A DNA stretch of 31,329 bases, from positions 258,031-289,359 of the forward strand of contig DBYZ01000014.1 of the NCBI GenBank assembly GCA_002311655.1. Direction: 5' to 3'. This document shows positions 25,369 through 31,329 of the stretch, piece after piece; position 1 is the first letter of the stretch, and every line of letters begins with the position of its first letter. The notes under the pieces were generated by a model that did not search any database, was not told the DNA's origin, and was given only the letters and a program-made list of their open reading frames with translations. The position numbers were made by a program, and so were the translations under genes. This DNA is from Bacteroidales bacterium UBA1173. Lineage in GTDB: Bacteria; Bacteroidota; Bacteroidia; Bacteroidales; F082.

Positions 25369-26004
25369 TTATTCAAGTCTGTAATATCCGAGATATTCCG
25401 AGTTGGTGATGAGCTTGTTGTCGGCTGAGCGCATGGCGAACCAGGCGTGAATGTGTTCGCCTTCCCAGTCGTCGGGCAAACGGACGTGAGATGACCCCAC
25501 TGAACGTATGAAGCCGTTGAGGTCGAAAAAGACCTCTTTTCTTTCCACGTTGTAGCATAAGAAAACAGCCACATCACTGTCTTGAGCGTTGCCGTGACCG
25601 TTTTGGTCGCCCCAAAGGAGGTCGATGTCGGTCATGGTGACATACATGATTTGCACCGAAGGAGGTGTGAGAATGCCTCGTGAGAGAACAATCTTGCTGA
25701 AATCGATGGTGTAGTCAGGAGCGTCACCGATGGCGTTGTTGACCATCTGACGGACGGCGTAGTTGAAAGGTGATTGCTTCTTTGCCACGTCTTTGAGACC
25801 GAGGTTGATGAACTGAAGCGCCTGCTTCATGAATTTTTGGGCGACGTCCATCTTATGGCGTTGCTCGAGCTGTTTTTCTGTCTTAGGGTTCTTAACGTGC
25901 TGAGCAATGCCACGCATGTAGGCTTCGCCCTTCCATGACGAACCTACAACGGTGCCGACTTTGCCGTTAAAACCTCCTAAGATACCCTGTTTAATTGTTC
26001 CCAT
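25369..26004 (-). CDS. DUF6266 family protein, copy 4 (type A)
   Basis: This is the last of four tandem paralogues. The N-terminus MGTIKQGILGGFNGKVGTVV is shared by all four, as are the next residues up to YMRGIAQHVKNPKT. The glycine-rich segment is the hallmark of DUF6266, a Bacteroidota family without known function. The middle (INLGLKDVAKKQSPFNYAVRQM to DYTIDFSKIVLSRGILTPPS) matches copy 1 better than copies 2 and 3. The C-terminus has beta-like segments (AVFLCYNVERKEVFFDLNGF, HIHAWFAMRSADN) and ends SEYLGYYRLE without a sorting tail. There is no signal peptide or membrane helix, although the hydrophobic N-terminus is glycine-rich. It is 19 nt after copy 3 and is followed by a terminator. 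Confidence 0.85.
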   Translation of the reverse strand: MGTIKQGILGGFNGKVGTVVGSSWKGEAYMRGIAQHVKNPKTEKQLEQRHKMDVAQKFMKQALQFINLGLKDVAKKQSPFNYAVRQMVNNAIGDAPDYTIDFSKIVLSRGILTPPSVQIMYVTMTDIDLLWGDQNGHGNAQDSDVAVFLCYNVERKEVFFDLNGFIRSVGSSHVRLPDDWEGEHIHAWFAMRSADNKLITNSEYLGYYRLE

Positions 26005-26023
26005 AATTTTTATATTTTAATTG

Positions 26024-26677
26024 TTAATCATCGTTGATGTGTGGACTGAAGAAATCTCGACATTTCTCCGAAACCTGCCCTAATGACTTGTCGTAGACAA
26101 AAGCCCAACCGAGATACTGTTTTTCGCTGGTGATAGGAAAGCCTTCGATTTCAATATCGCTCAAACCGGTTATGAATGGTTGGTCATAGACGTAACTGAA
26201 CCAATTGTTGGTACCGTATTCATTTAGTATTAAAATGAAGCCTGGAAACTCCACGTTGGAGTTGTCGTATTGGATTGCTCCAACATACCAATTGCCGTCT
26301 CTGCCGGGGTCATCGACAAAAAACATGTCGAAGCACTTAAGGAAGCCTTTTGAGAGAATGAGTTTCTTGTAGTTGACGACTGGCTCTCCATCGACTTTCT
26401 CTATGGCTGCATAGTAATTGATTTGTGCCGCCTTATTGAAGGTGGACATTTTGTGATCGTAGTTACCGAAAGTGAGTTTTAGTGTCGGTGCCAAAGGACG
26501 AAGCACATCGATGACAGCACGAAGTGCTTTTCGGCAGAAGATGACACTTTCTGATTGGGTGGCTGTGTAATGAGTCGGAAGACCACGCATGTAGGCGGTG
26601 CCCTTCCAGCTGCCGCCTACAACGGTTCCGACCTTACCACTGAAGCCTCCCAATATTCCTTGATTTATTTTTCCCAT
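26024..26677 (-). CDS. DUF6266 family protein, copy 3 (type B)
   Basis: The protein opens with MGKINQGILGGFSGKVGTVV and SWKGTAYMRGLPTHYTATQSE; the usual HVKNPRT block is changed to HYTATQS, the most divergent in the set. The body (LRPLAPTLKLTFGNYDHKMSTFNKAAQINYYAAIEKVDGEPVVNYKKLILSKG) is clearly close to copy 2. The C-terminal part ends in YLGWAFVYDKSLGQVSE and a unique tail FFSPHINDD. No domain other than DUF6266 is recognised. The gene is 29 nt downstream of copy 2 on the same strand. Nucleotide sequence has drifted while the protein N-terminus is kept, which argues that the copies are functional. Confidence 0.85.
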   Translation of the reverse strand: MGKINQGILGGFSGKVGTVVGGSWKGTAYMRGLPTHYTATQSESVIFCRKALRAVIDVLRPLAPTLKLTFGNYDHKMSTFNKAAQINYYAAIEKVDGEPVVNYKKLILSKGFLKCFDMFFVDDPGRDGNWYVGAIQYDNSNVEFPGFILILNEYGTNNWFSYVYDQPFITGLSDIEIEGFPITSEKQYLGWAFVYDKSLGQVSEKCRDFFSPHINDD

Positions 26678-26706
26678 AACCTTTATATTGTTTTATTGTT
26701 ATTGAA

Positions 26707-27348
26707 TTAACGAGCACTGGCTTCGACCTCGGCGATGGGGTCTGAGACCTGACCTGTTGAAGGGTCGTAAGCGCAGGCGTAAGCGAGATATTCCTTGGCT
26801 TCGAGCAGCGGCATGCCATGGAATTCGAGCGTTTCACCAACATGGAAGTGCTGCTTAATTACACCAGTTTGCCAAACATCCCCAGTGACATCATAGATTG
26901 CGAATATCAGACCATCATACTCGGGATATTGGTTGCCATCAGAGATAGTGGATAGATAATAATTACCGTCTTCACTCATGTTGTTAATAGCCAGATAAGA
27001 AAATGGCTTGAGAGTTCCTTTTGATAGGATCAGTTTTTCATAATTGAAATGAGGCTCACCGCCAGCTTCATAGATAGCCGCCTTATAGTTGACCGACACG
27101 GCTTTGTTGAAAGCCGACATCTTGTGGGCGTATTCCGCGAACGTGAGACGCAGAATGGGGATGATGGGACGCAAAGCCATCGTGACGGCCTTGATGGCGT
27201 CACGATGGTAGATTTGTCCCGCTGTGCGAGGGTTCTTGACATGCTGGGCTTGACCTTTCATGTAGGCTATTCCCTTCCAGGAAGAGCCCACTACGGTTCC
27301 AACCTTGCCTTTGAACCCACCGAGAATTCCTTGTTTGATAGTTCCCAT
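26707..27348 (-). CDS. DUF6266 family protein, copy 2 (type B)
   Basis: The N-terminal block MGTIKQGILGGFKGKVGTVV, then SWKGIAYMKGQAQHVKNPRT, is the DUF6266 signature. The central part (LRPIIPILRLTFAEYAHKMSAFNKAVSVNYKAAIYEAGGEPHFNYEKLILSKGTLKPFS) is similar to copy 3. The variable region has an extended beta-rich segment (GNYYLSTISDGNQYPEYDGLIFAIYD). It ends KEYLAYACAYDPSTGQVSD and a short tail with EVEASAR. The last part, YDPSTGQVSD, is shared only with copy 3. It starts 19 nt after copy 1 and is probably cotranscribed with it. Function is unknown. Confidence 0.85.
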   Translation of the reverse strand: MGTIKQGILGGFKGKVGTVVGSSWKGIAYMKGQAQHVKNPRTAGQIYHRDAIKAVTMALRPIIPILRLTFAEYAHKMSAFNKAVSVNYKAAIYEAGGEPHFNYEKLILSKGTLKPFSYLAINNMSEDGNYYLSTISDGNQYPEYDGLIFAIYDVTGDVWQTGVIKQHFHVGETLEFHGMPLLEAKEYLAYACAYDPSTGQVSDPIAEVEASAR

Positions 27349-27367
27349 GGTACAGCGGTTTTAAAGA

Positions 27368-28018
27368 TTAAGCTGGGGTCAATGTGACCTCGCCGAGATA
27401 GATGGAATCAGCGACTTCCTTGCCGTCATCCGACACCATGCCCAAGTAAACCTCTACCTTGTCGCCTTCCCAGTCGTTAGGGACAGTGAGGCTCTGGGTG
27501 TGGGTTGCACGAGTGGCACCTGCTGTGTCGTAGATGGTCTCGCCTTTCGCCTTGTTGTAGATGAATGGCATGGCCTTGTCGGTAGCGAGGGCGTTGCCCA
27601 CACCGCTGTTGTCAGTCCAATCGATTTTGACTTCGTTGCTGTTGTTGTCCCAAGTTGCTGTAGCACCAGTCACCTGAGTGAGACCACCTTTAGAGACCAC
27701 AATCTTTGTGTAATCCAAAGCATAGTTTGGATAGCTGCCAGTGATGGCGTTCTTGATTGTGTAGGACATAGCCGCATTGAACTCTGTCTGCTTAGCAGCC
27801 TGCGATTTGTAGCCGATGCGGATGTACGGCACGACTGGCTGCAGGAAACTGAGGGCAAGACTGAACTTGCTGCGCTGGTTGAGCTGACCTGCCGAGCGAG
27901 GGTTTTTGACGTGCTGGGCTTGGCCACGCATATAGCTGATGCCTTTCCAGCTTGAACCGATGACGGTACCCACCTTACCTGAGAAACCGCCGAGGATTCC
28001 TTGTTTGATTGTACCCAT
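27368..28018 (-). CDS. DUF6266 family protein, copy 1 (type A)
   Basis: This is the first gene of the array. It has the shared block MGTIKQGILGGFSGKVGTVI, then SWKGISYMRGQAQHVKNPRSAGQL. The body (FLQPVVPYIRIGYKSQAAKQTEFNAAMSYTIKNAITGSYPNYALDYTKIVVSKGGL) pairs it with copy 4. The C-terminus ends EVYLGMVSDDGKEVADSIYLGEVTLTPA. The start is ATG 28016-28018. The upstream region holds three 11-bp direct repeats at 28065-28097 where a regulator could bind. A partial promoter match (TATACTTG on the minus strand near 28130) lacks a good -33 box. Function is unknown; nothing in sequence suggests an enzyme. Confidence 0.85.
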   Translation of the reverse strand: MGTIKQGILGGFSGKVGTVIGSSWKGISYMRGQAQHVKNPRSAGQLNQRSKFSLALSFLQPVVPYIRIGYKSQAAKQTEFNAAMSYTIKNAITGSYPNYALDYTKIVVSKGGLTQVTGATATWDNNSNEVKIDWTDNSGVGNALATDKAMPFIYNKAKGETIYDTAGATRATHTQSLTVPNDWEGDKVEVYLGMVSDDGKEVADSIYLGEVTLTPA

Positions 28019-28064
28019 AATCTTTAAATTGTTTTTTAGGTTGAAAAAATTGTTTAATTAGGTA

Positions 28065-28097
28065 ACCTTGGTCTTGACTTGGTACGGACTTGGTATG
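28065..28097. repeat. Three tandem 11-bp repeats upstream of the DUF6266 array
   Basis: ACCTTGGTCTT, GACTTGGTACG and GACTTGGTATG are three direct repeats with an 11-bp period, about one helical turn, 47 nt before the first DUF6266 ATG. The geometry suits an operator for a protein that binds one face of the DNA. This role is an inference. Confidence 0.65.
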
Positions 28098-28333
28098 GTC
28101 TGAAACCAGTTCCAAAACGAGGTTCGCTGCAAGTATAGATAAAAAAACAACATGGAATGTCGTCATGGAATATGGTGCTTCCGATTTCTTATAGTTTCTT
28201 TCGATTTCCAGTTGTGTGTCAAGGAAAATCAGGAAGTCGCGAAGCAGTATTAAAATTTTTCACCAAAACGAACAACGAAACAAAAAAAATAAAAAAAAGA
28301 TGCTTTTTTGCCAGCGTAGAGGAGCGCAGTCAG

Positions 28334-28423
28334 TCAAGGTATGCGAGCGAAAAATACTCTTTTCGTAGCGAAGCGGAGAAAAGGAAGATTTTTCCCGAAG
28401 CAACCCGTAGGGCTTGACCTTGA
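28334..28423. other. Nested three-stem hairpin upstream of the structured region
   Basis: TCAAGGT (28334-28340) pairs with ACCTTGA (28417-28423). Inside it GAAAAAT (28349-28355) pairs with ATTTTTC (28388-28394), and inside that CTTTTC (28359-28364) pairs with GAAAAG (28378-28383). The outer right arm overlaps the -33 element of the plus-strand promoter at 28420. The sequence from 28141 to 28333 contains A-rich runs and nothing I can name. Confidence 0.7.
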
Positions 28424-28449
28424 CGGACAAGCGGAACGAGCTAACTTTG
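28420..28449 (+). promoter_or_regulatory. Plus-strand promoter leading into the structured non-coding region
   Basis: TTG (28420-28422) is followed after 19 nt by TAACTTTG (28442-28449), then CAAC. It fits the consensus TTTG-N19-21-TAnnTTTG as well as the tRNA-Leu promoter does. Transcription would begin near 28455 and run through 28500-29815. Confidence 0.65.
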
Positions 28450-28630
28450 CAACTTTTTTTGAATTTTTGAAATCACCAATCAATCACTAATCAAAAATCG
28501 GAGCACTAAAAGGATTAGGAGACCGCTGATTTATGCAGAAACCATCAAAGACGTACGCCCCTAAAAGGGGTGGGTGGGCGGGGACGAAACATTGTGGGCA
28601 AATGCTTGGGCGAGGGAAGCACGCAATGAA

Positions 28631-28679
28631 GCGGTCTGGATTCCGAGGGTTCCCTTTGGGATGCGGAATCCAGAACCGC
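28631..28679 (+). other. Hairpin 1 with the CCGAGGGTTCCC apical motif
   Basis: GCGGTCTGGATTCCG (28631-28645) pairs with CGGAATCCAGA-A-CCGC (28664-28679), 15 bp with one bulged A. The tip reads CCGAGGGTTCCC, TTT, GGGA, TG, CGG, with TCCC and GGGA forming the inner stem. The same tip occurs in hairpin 2. Confidence 0.8.
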
Positions 28680-28781
28680 GAAATGGAGTGCTGAAAGGAG
28701 CCGAAGCTTTTGCCTTGGAGCCGAGACCATCAATCGAAGCCGTAAACCAAAGAAAAAAGAAAACAATTGAATCAGTACGAA

Positions 28782-28847
28782 GCGGCTTGAGCTTGATGGC
28801 AGCCGAGGGTTCCCGCTGGGAGACGGCTGACATCAAGCTGATGCCGC
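28782..28847 (+). other. Hairpin 2 with the CCGAGGGTTCCC apical motif
   Basis: Four stacked stems alternate with small loops: GCGGC/GCCGC (28782-28786, 28843-28847), a 3x3 loop, AGCTTGATG/CATCAAGCT (28790-28798, 28831-28839), a single G-A mismatch, then CAGCCG/CGGCTG (28800-28805, 28824-28829). The tip reads CCGAGGGTTCCC, GCT, GGGA, GA, CGG, the same as hairpin 1 except at the 3-nt loop and 2-nt spacer. The lower stems have unrelated sequences. Confidence 0.8.
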
Positions 28848-29218
28848 GGCAATGTGTAGAAGCCGAAAACAAACAGTTGCTCAGAGAACCAAGAGAACTT
28901 GGATCACTCAGAGGACTCGGGAACAATCAAGTCAAGACGATAACCTGCCAAAACCCAGAGACCCAAATTGTGGAAGAACAGAAAACGTGACAATTGGCAA
29001 GGAAAGGAAGCGGAGCGACTGGACGCAGCGCAAGCGAGGTCGCTCTGCGCACGCCGCCGGAATGAAATGGAGGCGCCCGAAGCAAAAACGATAGTTTTTT
29101 GCTGAGGGGTTGCGCGCGACGCGCGTGCGGGGTGGCAGCAGCTGAGAGGTGGCACGGAAGCGGTTTTTCCTCAGGAACATTAAACGGATGCAGAAACAAT
29201 TGAGGTTTAAAGTGCTAT

Positions 29219-29290
29219 CAGAGCGAGACGGTATGAAAACCGCTGAGTAGCCCGCAGCTGTAAGGGGCTGACTTTTGAAGCCGAAGAAAC
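29219..29290 (+). other. Cobalamin-riboswitch-core-like segment, incomplete
   Basis: CGGT-ATGAAA-ACCG (29229-29242) is followed by CCCGCAGCTGTAA (29251-29263), inside an AGCCC/GGGCT stem. Order and spacing resemble the CCGGTGAAAATCCGG and CCCGC-CTGTAA part of cobalamin riboswitches. The GCCACTG and GGGAAGGC parts that should follow are not recognisable, and no corrinoid transport or synthesis gene lies downstream. It may be a relic, a chance match, or a separate motif of the large RNA. Confidence 0.35.
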
Positions 29291-29409
29291 AATTGAATTG
29301 TTATGAGATATCAATTGAGGGAAAAACTATTGAATTGAACGGAAACACTAAAAGACGGCTGCAAAAGGCAGACCCCTGCCACCCCGCCGGGCGGCGCGCT
29401 TTAACTAAA

Positions 29410-29514
29410 GGGGCTGGCGGCGGGATTTGGAAGTAGCGACATTCTGCTATGCCTTGACTTGCCAATGAGACGAAACATTTGAATTACCTGTAAACCCCGC
29501 CGAGAGGCAGCCCC
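29410..29514 (+). other. Long-range GC-rich stem enclosing about 70 nt
   Basis: GGGGCTG (29410-29416) pairs with CAGCCCC (29508-29514), and CGGCGGG (29418-29424) pairs with CCCGCCG (29496-29502). This gives 14 perfect pairs with a single G opposite a 5-nt bulge (AGAGG). Inside, TAGC/GCTA (29434-29449) makes a small hairpin. Confidence 0.75.
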
Positions 29515-29520
29515 GAGTGA

Positions 29521-29764
29521 GCTTTGCTTTTTGCGCCTAAAAGGCTTTTTGAAATGCGTTCAATTCACCACGGAACATGGTAGCGGGCAGGCTGCCCCTG
29601 GAATTAAGGGGCAGCGGAAACAAACAGTGATGCAGAGACACTGAGCGGGCTTCCCCATGCAAGGGCTGGAGGTAAAAAATACTACCCGGAGGGTGGAGAT
29701 TTTTTACCTCCAGCTCGCGAAGCCCTTGCAGGGGGCAAAAAGCCTTTTAAGCAAAAAGCAAAGC
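29521..29764 (+). other. 27-bp long-range stem enclosing four hairpins
   Basis: GCTTTGCTTTTTGC (29521-29534) pairs with GCAAAAAGCAAAGC (29751-29764), and AAAAGGCTTTTTG (29539-29551) with CAAAAAGCCTTTT (29736-29748), with 4 against 2 unpaired nt between. The enclosed part holds GCTGCCCCT/AGGGGCAGC (29591-29615) and CAGTG/CACTG (29625-29643). It also holds a very long hairpin, 29658-29730, in which TGGAGGTAAAAAAT pairs with ATTTTTTACCTCCA, TGCAAGGGC with GCCCTTGCA, and ACCC with GGGT at the tip. Confidence 0.8.
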
Positions 29765-29884
29765 GAACACCGCTTTCCCGCCCACACACTCACAATTGCG
29801 GCAGAAACACGGTATAGAAACGTGAACCAAAATACACATTTCCATGGTTTTTCAAAATGGGGCTAATGGGCTTAATGGGTTGAT

Positions 29885-29916
29885 AAAAAATGCCTGATTC
29901 ATTGCTGAACCAGGCA
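29885..29916 (-). terminator. Intrinsic terminator of the 29950 gene
   Basis: TGCCTG-A-TTCA (29891-29901) pairs with TGAA-C-CAGGCA (29906-29916) around a TTGC loop. On the minus strand it is followed by a six-T run (29885-29890). It lies about 34 nt after the stop of the T9SS-tailed gene. It would also face any plus-strand RNA from 28455, but has no T-run on that strand. Confidence 0.8.
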
Positions 29917-29949
29917 CAAAACCCCAATTATTATTTATAATGATTGTAG

Positions 29950-31329
29950 TTAATTTTTTATCCATTTTCCACTTTCCGCTTCTTTGCTATTGGCCATCAC
30001 TTTCCAAACATACACTCCCTTAGCCCAATCCTCAGCATCAATCCCCGTCACATTCTCCGTAATGGCTTGGCTGTGGATGAGTCTTCCGTTCATGTCATAC
30101 ACCTCAACGCGGGCGTTATGAAGCCCAGTGCGGATATTCAGTACATTATTTCCCGGATTGGGGTAAGCCATCGCAACGGCAAAACCTGCATCATGGGCTT
30201 CCTCGATGTTGTCAAAAGCCTCCTTTGGCACCTTGAAAACCGCATCCCATCCCGTGATGTTATCATAATCGAGATGATCCACGCTAAACACACAATCGTT
30301 TGTGTTTGCACAAATTCCTGTTGGCATCCTTCCGATCATCTTCCCGACTTCGTCAAATTGATGGTATATCTCGCCTATTTTGTTCAGGTTCTCATCAAAT
30401 CGAACTATATAGAGGTTTCTGCCAATAGACCCGTGGGGGATTAATGGATCCATCGTGCCTATCATATACACATCGCCCTCAGGCCCAAAGCCTATTGACC
30501 CATCAAGGTATTGAGCGGCGAAACTTCTGTCTTCTGTGTGAATGCCCCAAGTATAGTTGAATTGGTTAAAATCCTCGTCGAAAGCACTCATGAATATGTC
30601 TTCGTAAGTGGCAGGATTTCCGTTCATCGCGGGGCAGGTAAAGGTGTTGATGGAATAGGCTTTGCCCGTGATGGGATTATAACGCAAGTTGGCTGGAAAG
30701 TAACAACTCAAAACGGGGGGATAGGCAAGATTGTCGATGTTATGCTTCTGGGCAATGACGTTCAACTCGGCATCGAGGGTAAGGCAATCATATATGACTT
30801 CATTGGTTGATTCAGGGCATCGCATAATCACCCTACAGCCCACCGAGTCTATTGAGGACATCATAAATGCGTAGTAGCTACAAGGCCCTTCAAGCGTCGT
30901 TTCCGCACAGATATTACCTGAAACATCAAATCTCATGACGCGCAGCGAAAGAGGAAAGGAAGTCGGGTCCTCAAGCGGGAAGGAGAACACGACGCTCCCA
31001 TCCTTGTTCAACACCGCATTGGTGCTGGCCCAGGAGCCAGAGTGCTCCCAGTAATTCATCGATTCCCATTTCCCATATTCCTTGCGGCTGACTGAAAAGT
31101 CGTCATGAATTGTCGCGAGATACAGGCAAACAGAGTCGTTCGTATAGGTCAGGAAAAACATACATGGCTCCCCTTCGTCGTTCCTGTCAAAAGAAAAAGA
31201 ATGAACCCAAACCACTTCATCTATTTTATCTTTCGGCCAAAAATACAGTGTGTCAATATAATGACCTTCATCATCAATCTTGAGGATTGACCCATAAGTG
31301 CCAGGAGTTTCATAATAACGAAAGAGTAT
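29950..31329 (-). CDS. Large secreted protein with T9SS sorting domain (partial, 5' end beyond window)
   Basis: The frame is open to the right edge of the window (460 codons visible). A GTG at 31213-31215 could be taken as a start, but the codons upstream (ETPGTYGSILKIDDEGHY and DTLYFWPKDKIDE) continue the same beta-propeller-like pattern, so the true start and signal peptide lie outside. The body has repeated strands ending in turns (for example GSVVFSFPLEDPTSFPLSLRV and GDVYMIGTMDPLIPHGSIG), as in Bacteroidota proteins with a repetitive beta-propeller fold. The C-terminus (AMAYPNPGNNVLNIRTG, VEVYDMNGRLIHS, WAKGVYVWKVMANSK, ESGKWIKN) is a type A T9SS sorting domain. The protein should be exported to the cell surface or medium. 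Function unknown. Confidence 0.85.
   Translation of the reverse strand: MLFRYYETPGTYGSILKIDDEGHYIDTLYFWPKDKIDEVVWVHSFSFDRNDEGEPCMFFLTYTNDSVCLYLATIHDDFSVSRKEYGKWESMNYWEHSGSWASTNAVLNKDGSVVFSFPLEDPTSFPLSLRVMRFDVSGNICAETTLEGPCSYYAFMMSSIDSVGCRVIMRCPESTNEVIYDCLTLDAELNVIAQKHNIDNLAYPPVLSCYFPANLRYNPITGKAYSINTFTCPAMNGNPATYEDIFMSAFDEDFNQFNYTWGIHTEDRSFAAQYLDGSIGFGPEGDVYMIGTMDPLIPHGSIGRNLYIVRFDENLNKIGEIYHQFDEVGKMIGRMPTGICANTNDCVFSVDHLDYDNITGWDAVFKVPKEAFDNIEEAHDAGFAVAMAYPNPGNNVLNIRTGLHNARVEVYDMNGRLIHSQAITENVTGIDAEDWAKGVYVWKVMANSKEAESGKWIKN

Larger units (their letters stand above)
28455..29815 (+). ncRNA. Candidate large structured non-coding RNA (about 1.3 kb)
   Basis: No reading frame here has family features, and overlapping short frames on both strands are only stem arms read as codons. 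The region instead holds a chain of hairpins: 28558-28570 (CCCCT/AGGGG), 28590-28628 (CATTG/CAATG around TGCTT/AAGCA), 28631-28679, 28782-28847, CCAAG-AGAA-CTTGG near 28889, GAGCGAC/GTCGCTC (29013-29045), AGCAAAAA/TTTTTTGCT (29081-29103), GGCAG/CTGCC (29367-29380), then two long-range stems (29410-29514 and 29521-29764) with internal hairpins. Linkers are rich in A and G, as in single-stranded parts of structured RNAs, which with the promoter at 28420 favours the plus strand. Size and style recall large ornate bacterial RNAs such as GOLLD or ROOL, but I recognise no known family. A DNA-level role (origin, transfer site, decayed mobile element) is the alternative. The 3' end is a guess. Confidence 0.55.

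Noticed and set aside
28545..29199. Several overlapping minus- and plus-strand reading frames of 70-140 codons, rich in Arg, Pro and Ser.
   Set aside because: They overlap on both strands, have no family features, and coincide with stem arms of the structured region; treated as chance frames.
28455..29815. Group II intron, CRISPR array or integron attC array as explanation of the structured region.
   Set aside because: No reverse transcriptase or recognisable domain V, no regular repeat-spacer pattern, and no series of attC core sites.
31213..31215. GTG as start of the last gene.
   Set aside because: The frame remains open and protein-like to the window edge, so the gene is 5'-truncated.

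Overview
The window looks like a chromosomal segment of an anaerobic, probably protein-fermenting member of the Bacteroidales (Bacteroidota). The evidence is several secreted proteins with type IX secretion (T9SS) C-terminal sorting tails, promoters of the Bacteroidota form TTG-N19-22-TAnnTTTG, DUF3244, DUF5618 and DUF6266 families, S46 and M49-type peptidases, and a sodium-pumping methylmalonyl-CoA decarboxylase operon.

Layout. 1-4112 (minus strand): a DUF3244-like secreted protein cut by the window edge, a membrane-anchored TPR regulator, a Schlafen/AlbA-type ATP-binding regulator and uridine kinase. 4214-8646 (minus): methylmalonyl-CoA epimerase and the four subunits of a biotin-dependent Na+-translocating decarboxylase, read mce, mmdA, gamma, biotin carrier, beta. 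8714-17797 (minus): an export and peptide-digestion block with an M1 metallopeptidase carrying a T9SS tail, an outer-membrane-type protein, an S46 dipeptidyl-peptidase of DPP7 type, an M49-like lipoprotein, an HEXXH membrane protein and a small T9SS protein. 17877-21955 (plus): hemW, a DUF5618 protein and a PIF1-type helicase. 22018-24917 (minus): sirtuin, pth, rplY and prs. A tRNA-Leu(CAA) lies at 25034 on the plus strand.

From the tRNA onward the content changes. Four tandem paralogues of DUF6266 occupy 25369-28018 (minus). They are followed by about 1.9 kb without a credible gene (28019-29949). That stretch has a good plus-strand promoter followed by a dense set of long, nested and sequential inverted repeats. 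They include two hairpins with the same apical motif, a 14-bp long-range stem and a 27-bp long-range stem. It also holds a fragment resembling a cobalamin-riboswitch core and recurring purine-rich motifs. The best reading is a large structured non-coding RNA of roughly 1.3 kb, and it is the main novelty candidate here. A T9SS-tailed protein that runs off the right edge closes the window.

How the genes fit together (inference): secreted and periplasmic peptidases release peptides and amino acids; the carbon can pass through succinyl-CoA and methylmalonyl-CoA to propionate, with the decarboxylase conserving energy as a Na+ gradient. The sirtuin carries the Tyr/Arg pair typical of desuccinylases, which would suit a cell rich in succinyl-CoA. 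Intergenic repeats built on the heptamer GAAGTTT sit directly on the stop codons of several of these genes and may act in 3'-end formation.
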